The notes below the pieces were generated by a model that worked only from the letters and a program-made list of their open reading frames with translations, was not told where the DNA came from and did no database searches. From an uncultured Odoribacter sp. (lineage in GTDB: Bacteria; Bacteroidota; Bacteroidia; Bacteroidales; Marinifilaceae), in the NCBI GenBank assembly GCA_910578985.1, contig CAJTSF010000001.1, forward strand, positions 62,001-126,000: a stretch of DNA of 64,000 nucleotides. Reading direction: 5' to 3'. Below, in pieces: positions 53,101 through 59,299 of the stretch; the first letter of the stretch is position 1; each line of letters begins with the position of its first letter. Both the position numbers and the translations under genes were made by a program.

Positions 53101-53135
53101 CCCCGCAAACATCCGATATATTTCATCTTCCTCAT
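47112..53135 (-). CDS. Giant multi-PKD protein with T9SS type B C-terminal domain
   Basis: 2,007 residues. A signal peptide (MLVWVSAALWVSAPLSLSAQ) is followed by many PKD/Ig-like beta domains; recurring motifs include YTWDFGNGEGYS, WDFGDGFTSENWEMRHAY and LWDYGDGTE. The last ~95 residues start YFPNTFIPHSLNEKISRF and include YRLEILDQYGNVLW, GWDGTNRKGERMPQGVYIW and a final VLLLRE. This is the gliding-motility/type B sorting domain for T9SS. It should be secreted through T9SS and act at the surface as an adhesin or matrix protein. The PorP/SprF gene lies 18 bases upstream in the same transcript. Confidence 0.93.
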   Translation of the reverse strand: MRKMKYIGCLRGWRMLVWVSAALWVSAPLSLSAQTNNDLMLASPYDFKLCNGDAVKGEELEIFNQSSHTGLTGGVYSVDWGDGSPVEVWNGGGSMKHRYYGFQVYKLVFSWRSANGSKVLSRTYDVLRLNKPDVALKMPDVGVCQGEESVIQIIDYDKQSPGTTYKLVLDRDGTRNMTQQEVVNMGGIFKHIFKTESCPIRVDLDVRNECSATLGAATPSYRTAVIVPPKVSFFIQGPSCTGYPLNIQNNTYGGKDLDCNENMTYIWRFEGQPVSFDRVPVIVYDKPGTYQVSLTVRTGSAECSERVVESVVKVIESPKVDFEVSNNEICSGTSVSFINKSTGEEPLTFQWMVWKDDGWAQEGFDFVYENGTHANSREPRIRFHGYGRFHVRLTLSNSCPESEKEVTINVRKNPEVYLYLKDIICSDADGNKTLNFADGSVSYIWNGNDARNIQPTWFILNMDNNQMVYMGQDLYPQVTLAGSTTYGINVSMPPATANGVECPDPGFAEHQLRIPSMKIDLAFDPEPSGEPIKVCFDETLEFTNNSVGENLKCRWTLTPVGKYRNEIIDADLEDRTATLNINFGEYELKAEMSIAGTCPVETTKSYKIQVGHRPEIVACYLDGTTICPGDVLDMQNVGLVNYHLYNNPELVQWTFSPSLPGEAYLDGDPTAIKPIIQFSTPGVTYHYKLEMPDDHLVPGCEDKDVQYVNEGTISVLNNQVSSQIKEEQDRSSVCEGSNLIFSNEGRDPQGGIITTLEYEWSVIDDAQEKTDLCEIVDPPGNGNKIVTVKFLHYGVFGVVGKTKSDCAEAYDTVWITVKKNPLVTFSGDRQEVCPGEVKMAEWVNIAWYNNSPSQLIGWLLERDGQPVWQGETSGDADMPVVPVTEPGDYAVSVSVPGVGCPETTVRKAYTLHVIDTAIRGMETILPRGYGLPRGLCVGEDLVFENDAEAERELRWHWTVEGTAGGYGFDGTDAATSSLKTPTLRFSMPGDYTVHLTIEEGCNTREWAYPLKVRGVPVLQLEDQAGCESAFRFVGKDEVKAPALDLKNNELLAAAWTVTTEYGGGSYDWSEGGSTSLYPTIAFAPVESSGYCLYRVTVEYTNHCPDLTVASFQVRIDEQVKIDPLKDEDICELEEARRLQVAVPDTGVWSLTDGTLDAGILEKHADGYFFNPAFSAYEDREVRLRYTIRNGACVSSDEMTMRVHALPFVDGGRDLQMCYNHEPLPLVGRDSIKGGKWQENRGTWKLGKEDLQYEFDIKRWNVPPGDYTLTYEYTYVYEAYNYGCPNTDRVTLTVQALPDKRFAVADTLCVGVEHPFVPADTVGHSFEWHFDFLHEPERKEESVGTSIRHAYDRHGFYTVKCMASKPYPYHESVLVCRDTSEKTVTVLRDPPAVYFDVDTNSGCAPLDIQITTDARHYDTLTFADFTYTWDFGNGEGYSTRQLEEELMKTYRSATWDTTYFLSLAVGNRCKTFRHDTAVTVLSVPKVGMAPEQDWECSPVEAFVKNTTTGNNCKFTWSIYNDRNGDTIRIPHVWDLNHPLETDSVTTVYYIHLHAENVCATDDSTVSLKVLPRTIEAHFSPLDDRYACEREEIYFRNNSTDTASNILVTRWDFGDGFTSENWEMRHAYGKEGTYDVSLWIHNGCGWAADTQQVHINPLPKLSIISQDTLCEEDEFHFSFETDMELSLYEWKLQDTLMKRDSFDYVFEGYGKFPVTLIGTSMTFTRCQDSVIKTVVVNNKPIITILPLDTMVCSPLNYIPFVEGEYETLLWDYGDGTELTSAPEHVYENRSDSAYRYVVTAFVTTDKGCFSDYVRRVTVYNTPVALLDKVVEGGRPQRVIFQNLSEGANAGHWILPLQGEVYSVDNQTEEFLENGTYPVTLIASNRYGCADTITLSHEVSLHGLYFPNTFIPHSLNEKISRFNGVGMGLQSYRLEILDQYGNVLWVTEELQDGKPVGGWDGTNRKGERMPQGVYIWRAKAIYGNDDVWTGDNNDSGIPEYTQGTVLLLRE

Positions 53136-53153
53136 ATAGCCTCCATCCGTTAC

Positions 53154-54287
53154 TTACAACTTAAATGCCTTGCCCGACCTCTTTCTCAACGGTTTCCCCT
53201 TGCCCCGCAACGTGTTCCGATTGTTCGGCGAATGCTCGAAACGATTCACGCAACGCTTCGGAGCACGGGCCACATACCAATGCAAAGACACTGAGTGAGT
53301 CGTATTCTTGTACATCGTGCCCTGGTGCGTCGGAACCTCATACGTATAACCCACCTTCCAACCCATCTCATCCCCGCGCCTCAGGTTCACCCCCAGATGC
53401 ACCAGCAGCGTCCCCAGCTTCAAACCGTCATAACGGTCCGTCTTCAACCCCAACCCGATCATACCGAAACGCTCCTCCTCCCAGCTCACCCCGAAGTGCA
53501 CATTCTTCATCACCGACTGGAAATCCATCAACAGATAAGGAGACACCACCGTGTTCATCCGCCGCATCGCAATCGGATGAGCATAAGAAAGATAACCCGA
53601 AAAACGGCGGTTCAGCATATTCTCTTCCGAGGACTTCGAACCGTGCTCCGACAAAAAAGACTGCGTCGATTCGATGATGTGGTACACCGAAAAACCGTAC
53701 TCCAGGCTCGCCAAGCCGTGCCACCCCACATTGAAAACCGTCTCCCCGTATATCCCCGCCGACATGTCGAACATCCAGATCTTGTCCGCATAAAAACGAA
53801 TCATCTCCGGCGACACGTCCAATATCTGACCGTAGAACGGATCCAGCTGGTCCCCCAGCGTGATGCGCGTCGGGTCCACTCCCTTGCGGTAAACCGTCGG
53901 CTGCAAACCCGCCTGCAAAACCGTATGGTGAGCCAACTTCACCCGACCCGACAAAGAAACCCCCAGCATGTCCGTCGTGTAAGACAACGCCCCCTCCCGG
54001 TCCCGCTGGTAAAGCACGGACAAACCCCCGAGACCGAAAGTCCGGCGCTCGCGGAAAGGATAATCGAAAGCCGCGAAATAAGAACGGAACTCCAAGGGGT
54101 GCGTCCAGTAAGAACGCTGCAAACCAAGGCTTGTGCGCATCATCCCGTCAAAACCCGTATAACCCGGATTGTTGAAGGATTTCCACATGAAAGGATGCGA
54201 AAGCTTCGTATCCTGGCCACGGGCACACAAGCCCCCCGCCAGGAACACAAACCACAACAAACCTCTTTTTATCGTACACTTTCGCAT
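53154..54287 (-). CDS. PorP/SprF family outer-membrane protein
   Basis: 377 residues from ATG 54287 (MRKCTIKRG); the longer frame runs through the -7 box. The signal peptide ends GGLCARGQ. The start of the mature chain (LSHPFMWKSFNNPGYTGFDG) and long alternating strands match PorP/SprF barrels. These pair with type B T9SS substrates and help move or anchor them at the outer membrane. Gene order PorP then type B substrate is the usual pair. The -7 box ends six bases from the ATG. Confidence 0.9.
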   Translation of the reverse strand: MRKCTIKRGLLWFVFLAGGLCARGQDTKLSHPFMWKSFNNPGYTGFDGMMRTSLGLQRSYWTHPLEFRSYFAAFDYPFRERRTFGLGGLSVLYQRDREGALSYTTDMLGVSLSGRVKLAHHTVLQAGLQPTVYRKGVDPTRITLGDQLDPFYGQILDVSPEMIRFYADKIWMFDMSAGIYGETVFNVGWHGLASLEYGFSVYHIIESTQSFLSEHGSKSSEENMLNRRFSGYLSYAHPIAMRRMNTVVSPYLLMDFQSVMKNVHFGVSWEEERFGMIGLGLKTDRYDGLKLGTLLVHLGVNLRRGDEMGWKVGYTYEVPTHQGTMYKNTTHSVSLHWYVARAPKRCVNRFEHSPNNRNTLRGKGKPLRKRSGKAFKL

Positions 54288-54293
54288 GCCCCA

Positions 54294-54301
54294 CAAATGT
54301 A
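54294..54301 (-). promoter_or_regulatory. Promoter -7 box for the PorP/type B substrate operon
   Basis: TACATTTG on the minus strand, six bases before ATG 54287; the leader would be a few bases at most. Confidence 0.6.
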
Positions 54302-54415
54302 GCGCTTCTCCCCGAAACCCCAAAAAAAACACCCCGAATATTTCCTTTGCGCAAAAAAACACACCTGCACCTCTCATTTTTTGGCAAAGAATTTTGCAGA
54401 AACAAAAAAACACCC

Positions 54416-54423
54416 TATATTTG
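54416..54423 (+). promoter_or_regulatory. Promoter -7 box for the tRNA-Asn pair
   Basis: TATATTTG, 23 bases before the first tRNA-Asn. Confidence 0.6.
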
Positions 54424-54446
54424 CCACGCTTTTAACAAAAAAAGAT

Positions 54447-54520
54447 TCCTTAGTAGCTCAGTTGGTTAGAGCGGCGGACTGTTAATCCGTAGGTCGTAGG
54501 TTCAAGTCCTACCTGAGGAG
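54447..54520 (+). tRNA. tRNA-Asn (GTT), copy 1
   Basis: 74 bases, acceptor TCCTTAG/CTGAGGA with discriminator G, anticodon GTT and T loop TTCAAGT. CCA is not encoded. It is identical to copy 2. Confidence 0.96.
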
Positions 54521-54539
54521 CGAAGTTTAAGCGGTTAAT

Positions 54540-54613
54540 TCCTTAGTAGCTCAGTTGGTTAGAGCGGCGGACTGTTAATCCGTAGGTCGTAGGTTCAAGT
54601 CCTACCTGAGGAG
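54540..54613 (+). tRNA. tRNA-Asn (GTT), copy 2
   Basis: An exact repeat of copy 1 after a 19-base spacer, followed by the terminator at 54620. The identity points to a recent tandem duplication or gene conversion. Confidence 0.96.
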
Positions 54614-54619
54614 CGGAGA

Positions 54620-54641
54620 GCCACCCGATGGGTGGCTTTTC
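54620..54641 (+). terminator. Terminator of the tRNA-Asn pair
   Basis: A 7-bp stem GCCACCC/GGGTGGC, loop GAT, then TTTT. The converging ABC-F gene ends at 54644. Confidence 0.8.
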
Positions 54642-54643
54642 TG

Positions 54644-56284
54644 TTACCCTTTCCGCTCGATATCCCGCAGGTTCTCCATCTTTTTCTTCGCCAGGAAACC
54701 GTTGATATCCTCCAGATGCTCCTTCACCCGTCCGCCTCCGAACTCATACACCTTCGTCACCAGCCCGTTCAGGAAATCCCGGTCGTGCGACACCATGATG
54801 ACCGTCCCGTCAAAATCCGTCAATGCCCCCTTCAGCACCTCTTTCGTCTTCAGGTCGAGGTGGTTCGTCGGCTCGTCCAGAATCAGCAGGTTCACCGGCT
54901 GCAACAACAGCCGTATCATCGCCAGACGCGTCCGTTCGCCTCCCGACAAGACCTTCACCCGCTTGTCAATATCATCCCCGCTGAACATGAACGCCCCCAA
55001 TAAATTCTTCGTATTGCTTTTCAGCTCCGCCGGCGTCACCTCGTCCACCGTCTGGAACACCGTCAGCTCCTCATCCATCAGCGACGCCGCATTCTGCGCG
55101 AAATACCCGATTTGCACATTATGCCCCAGCGTCAGCCGTCCCGCATAATCCCCGATTTCCCCCATCAGGCACTTCACCAGCGTGGACTTCCCCTCCCCGT
55201 TCCGCCCCACAAACGCCACCTTCTCCCCCCGTTGAATCGTAAAACCCGCATGCTCGAACACCCTCTTCTCCCCGTAACTCTTTCCCAAATCCTCCACAAT
55301 CACCGGATAACTCCCCGACCGCGGCGCCGGCGGAAACTTCAGCCGCAACGCCGACGTATCCTCCTCATCCACCTCTAAGATTTCCAGCTTCTCCAACATC
55401 TTCACCCTCGACTGCACCTGCAGCGTCTTCGAATAAGTCCCCTTGAAACGCTCGATGAACTCCTTCGTCTCCGCAATCATCTTCTGCTGCTCGTCATACG
55501 CCTTCTGCTGCTGCGCCCGGCGTTCCTTTCTCAACTCCAGGTATTTCGAATAATTCACCTTATAGTCGTATATCCGCCCCATCGTCACCTCGATGGTCCG
55601 CGTCGTGATGCGGTCGATGAACGCCTTGTCGTGCGAAATCACCACCACCGCCTTCCCGTTGCTCACCAGAAACTCCTCCAGCCACTGAATCGAATCGATG
55701 TCCAAATGGTTCGTCGGCTCGTCCAGCAACAGCACATCCGGATTCTTCAACAACATCTTCGCCAACTCGACACGCATCCTCCATCCCCCGCTGAACTCGC
55801 TCGTCTGCCGCTGCAAATCCTCCCGCCGGAACCCCAATCCCAGCAACGTCTTCTCCACATCCGCCTCGAAATGCGTCAGGTCGATGGCGTAGAACTTCTC
55901 GCTCAACGCCGACACCTCCTCGATGAGCTTGTAATACTCCGCCGACTCGTAGTCCGTCCGTTCCGACAACTGCCGGTTCAACTCCTCGATGCGTCCCTCC
56001 ATCTCGAACAGGTGCGCGAACGCCTGCGCCGCCTCTTCATACACCGTCCTCCCGTCCTCCGTCATCAGGTGCTGCGGCAGGTACGCCACCACCGTATCCT
56101 TCGGCGCCGTCACCCTACCCCTCGTCGGCTTCCGCTCGCCCGCCAATATCTTCAACAACGTGGACTTCCCCGCCCCGTTCTTCCCCATCAGCGCAATACG
56201 GTCCTTCTCGTTGATTTGAAACGAAATATCCTTAAACAATGCCCGGTCCCCGAACTCGACCGTCAAACCGTCTATCGAAATCAT
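54644..56284 (-). CDS. ABC-F family ATPase
   Basis: 546 residues, two ABC domains and no membrane helices. Walker A sites are GKNGAGKST (~35) and GRNGEGKST (~350). Signatures are EFSGGWRMR and LSGGERTRLAM, and Walker B is LLLDEPTNHLD/LILDEPTNHLD. A charged linker of ~80 residues (KYLELRKERRAQQQKAYDEQQ) separates them. ABC-F proteins bind the ribosome E site and rescue or tune translation; antibiotic resistance cannot be judged from sequence. A -7 box at 56321-56328 precedes it. Confidence 0.92.
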   Translation of the reverse strand: MISIDGLTVEFGDRALFKDISFQINEKDRIALMGKNGAGKSTLLKILAGERKPTRGRVTAPKDTVVAYLPQHLMTEDGRTVYEEAAQAFAHLFEMEGRIEELNRQLSERTDYESAEYYKLIEEVSALSEKFYAIDLTHFEADVEKTLLGLGFRREDLQRQTSEFSGGWRMRVELAKMLLKNPDVLLLDEPTNHLDIDSIQWLEEFLVSNGKAVVVISHDKAFIDRITTRTIEVTMGRIYDYKVNYSKYLELRKERRAQQQKAYDEQQKMIAETKEFIERFKGTYSKTLQVQSRVKMLEKLEILEVDEEDTSALRLKFPPAPRSGSYPVIVEDLGKSYGEKRVFEHAGFTIQRGEKVAFVGRNGEGKSTLVKCLMGEIGDYAGRLTLGHNVQIGYFAQNAASLMDEELTVFQTVDEVTPAELKSNTKNLLGAFMFSGDDIDKRVKVLSGGERTRLAMIRLLLQPVNLLILDEPTNHLDLKTKEVLKGALTDFDGTVIMVSHDRDFLNGLVTKVYEFGGGRVKEHLEDINGFLAKKKMENLRDIERKG

Positions 56285-56320
56285 AATTTATCCTTTTCTG
56301 TTTATCCTATTGCATGGAGA

Positions 56321-56328
56321 CAAAGATA
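56321..56328 (-). promoter_or_regulatory. Promoter -7 box for the ABC-F gene
   Basis: TATCTTTG on the minus strand, 36 bases before ATG 56284. It lies inside the tail of the truncated muramidase frame. Confidence 0.6.
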
Positions 56329-56398
56329 CGCATTATATTTGAACGCACGAAGCCTGCCCGGCCATGGTTTTTCAGGTTGCGCTCCGGACCGGAGGCGC

Positions 56399-56424
56399 AA
56401 AAGTTGGGGGCGGAAACCCCCAAC
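56399..56424 (-). terminator. Hairpin with T tract at the muramidase breakpoint
   Basis: 8-bp perfect arms (GTTGGGGG/CCCCCAAC) around a six-base loop, followed on the minus strand by TTTT. It would end the holin-DUF6266 transcript. Confidence 0.6.
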
Positions 56425-56479
56425 CGTGCCGCCGCGGCATCGAAATCCCTTGCCGTCAGAGCCGATGCCGCTGCCATCC

Positions 56480-57118
56480 TCACTCCAGTCCGACGGTGAT
56501 ATACTTGCTGTCGGAAGCGATGTCCTTCCCCGCCGAGCAGACAAAGGCATACGCATGCACCTGCTCCGCCTCCCAACCTTCGGGCAGCGCCGCCGTCTGC
56601 GTCTCCAACTCCGAGCGCTTGCCCAGCTCATACACCCCGCACACGTTCTGCCCGCTCTCATACAGGGCGACGTACACCCGGTCGGAAGCGTCCGAATCGG
56701 GGCCGAAGCCGCCCGCCGCGCCGCTCATCGTCACCTGCCTCTCCTCCCGGGAGATGCTCACCGCCACCTGCGGCACCTTGCGGCTGCCCTGCGAGCACAC
56801 CAACGCCGAAAAATCCGTCACCGCCTGCAAATCGTCGTTCACCGCCACCGCCTGCGTGTTCAGGCGCACAAAAGTGTTGTACGTCGTCTCGATGAGGGGA
56901 CGCTGCGGGAACCCCAGCCGGTGGGCGGCGCGGAAACCCCGCGACAGCCGCGCCAGCTCGCCGAGCCTCACGCGCCGGATCTGTTGCTCGGGCGTCCGCG
57001 GGTTCCGGACCTCTTTGGTTTTCATACGCAGGATATTGATACCCCGGGAACGGTAAGTGGTCAGGTTACCGAATGATTTCTTCAATGTCACGAATGCTGC
57101 TGATTCAAAAATTGCCAT
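56480..57118 (-). CDS. DUF6266-like family protein, locus 2 (paralogue of 34743-35381)
   Basis: 212 residues, the same length as its locus 1 paralogue and alike throughout. Shared segments include KKSFGN.TTYRSRGIN.LRMKTKE, RLGFP.RPL.ETT.NTFVRLN, TDFSALVCSQGSRKVP and YELGKRSEL. The C-terminus HAYAFVCSAGKDIASDSKYI has the family S.S.Y ending. It follows the other DUF6266 gene after 20 bases. The function is unknown. The two paralogues probably arose by duplication of a whole cassette. Confidence 0.77.
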   Translation of the reverse strand: MAIFESAAFVTLKKSFGNLTTYRSRGINILRMKTKEVRNPRTPEQQIRRVRLGELARLSRGFRAAHRLGFPQRPLIETTYNTFVRLNTQAVAVNDDLQAVTDFSALVCSQGSRKVPQVAVSISREERQVTMSGAAGGFGPDSDASDRVYVALYESGQNVCGVYELGKRSELETQTAALPEGWEAEQVHAYAFVCSAGKDIASDSKYITVGLE

Positions 57119-57137
57119 AATAATTCAAATTTAAAAG

Positions 57138-57770
57138 TTAAAATTCAATGTGTTTGCTTGTCGAAAAATCCCCTCCGTCCGCCGCCTCGAAATACAGGTA
57201 GAGGTGTCCCCCTTCCGCCCCTTCGGGCGGGAAGCGGATGGTGGCGCGGCAGTCGCCCCGGCGCGCGCCGCCCGTGTCCGCCAGGTGAAGCCCGTAGTTC
57301 CCCCTGCCCGTCATCACCACCGCCCGCAGCCTGTCTTCCTCCGCCCCCCGCCACGGATACTCCGCCGGCTCCCACTCCGCCTCCAGGCACTCCCCGCGCC
57401 GTCCCGCCACCCGGAAGCCGCCCGGGAAATCCAGCCCGCCCTCCGTCAGGCACAGCCCGTCGAAATCCGCGACCTCTCCCCCGGCAGTAAAACGCATCAG
57501 GTTCCGCCGGATGAAGCCATTCTGCGGCTCCGGCTTGCCCTGGCGGGACATCGTCCTCCACGCCTCCGCCAGCCCCGCCGCCTTCAACGAGCGGTAGAAG
57601 AGGACGCAGGCGGCAAAGCGTCTGCGCTGCGTCCGCTGTGCCGTCGTGGCGGGAAGCAGGGGCGCTTGCGGGAGGCGGCGGACATAGACGCCGTACTTGC
57701 CTTGGCAAATCACCACATCCCCGATCTTGCCGCTGAACAACTCCAGGATTTCCCGTTTACACCTTGCCAT
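57138..57770 (-). CDS. DUF6266-like family protein, second type in locus 2
   Basis: 210 residues from ATG 57770 (MARCKREILELFSGKIGDVVICQGKY split here for reading). The N-terminal GKIGDVV..QGKYGVYVR segment is the family's strand-turn-strand. A basic TTAQRTQRRRFA follows, and the chain ends HLYLYFEAADGGDFSTSKHI. It overlaps the holin stop by 14 bases, so holin and this protein are translationally coupled. There is no signal peptide. Of all copies it most resembles the divergent member at 5123-5785 in its C-terminal half. Confidence 0.72.
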   Translation of the reverse strand: MARCKREILELFSGKIGDVVICQGKYGVYVRRLPQAPLLPATTAQRTQRRRFAACVLFYRSLKAAGLAEAWRTMSRQGKPEPQNGFIRRNLMRFTAGGEVADFDGLCLTEGGLDFPGGFRVAGRRGECLEAEWEPAEYPWRGAEEDRLRAVVMTGRGNYGLHLADTGGARRGDCRATIRFPPEGAEGGHLYLYFEAADGGDFSTSKHIEF

Positions 57771-58137
57771 GGCTTCTCCTTTTTCCGAACAGGTACTGCA
57801 TCCCCTCCAGGCCACGCCCCACCACATAGCCGCCCAACCCGATTTCTATCAGGTTCCAGAAACGCGAATCCTCCTTCAGGTACGGAATCTCCATGAACGT
57901 CCCCGCCAGCACCACCGCCGCGAACGACAGCATCACCAGCGGCCGCCACGAACGTTGCAGCCAGTTGCCCGACGCCTCGCGGCCGACAATCGCCGCCTGC
58001 CGCTCCGTCAATTCCTCCGCATAGCGGCACACGATTTGCGTCACCTGCGTTTCCAACTCTTTTTTCTCGCGGGAGGAGATGGTCAGCTGCCCGACCATTT
58101 TTCCGATCTCCCCCGCCAATCCGGTTAAAATCTTCAT
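57757..58137 (-). CDS. Three-TM phage holin (Holin_3TMs-like)
   Basis: 126 residues. A charged, helical N-terminal half (SSREKKELETQVTQIVCRYAEELTERQ) is followed by GNWLQRSWRPLVMLSFAAVVLAGTF and WNLIEIGLGGYVVGRGLEGMQYLFG. These match 3TM-type holins, in which a W.QR.WRP segment precedes the membrane helices. Holins form inner-membrane holes that let an endolysin reach the wall. The endolysin next to it is truncated (56307), while an intact one lies at 34129. It is the first gene of a leftward holin-DUF6266-DUF6266 series. Confidence 0.85.
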   Translation of the reverse strand: MKILTGLAGEIGKMVGQLTISSREKKELETQVTQIVCRYAEELTERQAAIVGREASGNWLQRSWRPLVMLSFAAVVLAGTFMEIPYLKEDSRFWNLIEIGLGGYVVGRGLEGMQYLFGKRRSHGKV

Positions 58138-58150
58138 ATTGTTTTAGATT

Positions 58151-58430
58151 TTAGTGAATAATAAATTGTCGATGCAATATTACCGCCTTTGCCACCCCCT
58201 CCTTATCCCGTGGGATAAACAAAAAACGCACTCCGCCCCGCTTTTCTTCCGACTCCCGCGCGGGCAGGGCGTTCCCGTCCGTTCTTTTTTTCTTTTCCTC
58301 CTTTCCCTTATCCCCCTCCCCCTTTCCGGCAGAGGGATACAAACCACGCTCTCCGACAGGAGGTTACAGGCGCCCACACCGATTCACCGGCAAAACCGGG
58401 CACTTTTCTCCTTTTTCAGGAGGGAAGAAA
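58151..58430 (-). promoter_or_regulatory. Conserved leader upstream of the holin-DUF6266 genes (copy 2)
   Basis: Similar to 35401-35690 over most of its length, with the same AAATTGTCGATGCAATATTACCGC-type block near 58163 and the dyad TTATCC-CGTG-GGATAA near 58203-58218. A 63-codon minus-strand frame (58151-58342) shares RDKE.V..AVILHRQF.IH with copy 1. No -7 box is evident. The remaining bases up to 58464 show nothing further. Confidence 0.6.
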
Positions 58431-58464
58431 AAAGAATGATTTCGGCATAAAATGCGCCGCCGGG

Positions 58465-59169
58465 CTATTTCGCCTTGCTTTTCGGGGAGGAAAACAGCAG
58501 CATCAGAAAGTGCTTGCGGAGGTGGTCGAGGAAGAGCGTCGCGCTGTTGCGCTGGGTCAATTGCTTGCAGATGGTGGCATAATTGGACGGGAAGGCGATG
58601 TGGAAACTGTGGGCGAGGAACCGCGTCAGCCCGATGCGCGACGGGGTGCCGCTCAGGCACTCGATGCAGTCGCAGGCATAGAGGGCGCCCGCCAGTTCGG
58701 TCAGCTCCGTGTCGCTCAGGCGGATGCGATAGGAGTCGGCGGCCTCTTTCCCCTCGTCGAAAAAGAGCGAACGCTGGCGGGTGAACGAATCGTGCTGCAG
58801 GGCAAGGTAATCATCCAGATAGTGCTGCTCGGCACGTGTCAGCGAAGAGTACGCCACCCGCCGCCCCTCGCGGACGATGGTCAGGTAGCGGTGGGTGGGG
58901 CGCTTGTCGCTCCCGCACCCGTAGAGCGCATGGATGTTGCCGAAGTGGTGCAGGCAGACGCGCTGCACCGCCTGGCTCTTGTGGCTGCGCTCCATGTAGG
59001 ATAGCAGGTAGGGCACCGACATGATTTCCCCCTCCTGCAGGCGGCTTTGGAACACACCGGGTGTAGAAGCCCCGTTGAAACGGACGGGATAAGGCGCGCC
59101 GGGCACGATTTCGGCTTCGGCGCAGGTCAGGTTATGAAGATAGGCGGCTAAATAATCCAAATTTTTCAT
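58465..59169 (-). CDS. RteC-like regulatory protein
   Basis: 234 residues from ATG 59169 (MKNLDYLAAYLHN); upstream codons to 59253 run through a hairpin and are not used. The last ~80 residues (LSDTELTELAGALYACDCIECLSG ... FHIAFPSNYATICKQLTQRNSATLFLDHLRKHF) follow the C-terminal pattern of RteC. RteC regulates excision of Bacteroides conjugative elements, and many stray relatives exist. No mobility genes are nearby. It stands between the second SusCD locus and the holin cassette and could control either (inference). Confidence 0.55.
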   Translation of the reverse strand: MKNLDYLAAYLHNLTCAEAEIVPGAPYPVRFNGASTPGVFQSRLQEGEIMSVPYLLSYMERSHKSQAVQRVCLHHFGNIHALYGCGSDKRPTHRYLTIVREGRRVAYSSLTRAEQHYLDDYLALQHDSFTRQRSLFFDEGKEAADSYRIRLSDTELTELAGALYACDCIECLSGTPSRIGLTRFLAHSFHIAFPSNYATICKQLTQRNSATLFLDHLRKHFLMLLFSSPKSKAK

Positions 59170-59188
59170 CGTTATTATAATATATGAG

Positions 59189-59218
59189 TTCGGGACAAGA
59201 AAATGCTCTTGTCCCGAA
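59189..59218 (-). terminator. 12-bp perfect hairpin between the SusCD locus and the RteC-like gene
   Basis: Arms TTCGGGACAAGA/TCTTGTCCCGAA with a six-base loop. It lies ~80 bases after the PKD-like lipoprotein stop and just before the RteC-like ATG. A second, imperfect GC hairpin is at about 59248-59273. Either could terminate the locus or shape the next leader. Confidence 0.5.
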
Positions 59219-59299
59219 TGTGTGTAATTAATTCCGGCCTTCACCGACGGCAAAAAACTGCCGGCGGCAAAGACCGGAAAAAGGATGATGGAGAAATGT

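Larger units (their letters stand above)
56307..56477 (-). pseudogene. Truncated N-acetylmuramidase (remnant of the 34129-34740 paralogue)
   Basis: It begins at the same position relative to the DUF6266 stop as the intact enzyme. Residues 1-24 (MAA.ALTA.DFDAAAARLGV..P) match the intact protein, and DNA similarity fades by about residue 28. The presumed catalytic Glu and the remaining ~170 residues are gone; 30 unrelated codons follow to a stop. A hairpin at 56403-56424 lies at the break. The frame has also been invaded by the ABC-F promoter. Confidence 0.82.

Noticed and set aside
58154..58450. Plus-strand 98-codon frame in the leader of the holin cassette
   Set aside because: The corresponding frame in the other leader stops after about 19 codons, so protein coding on this strand is not supported.
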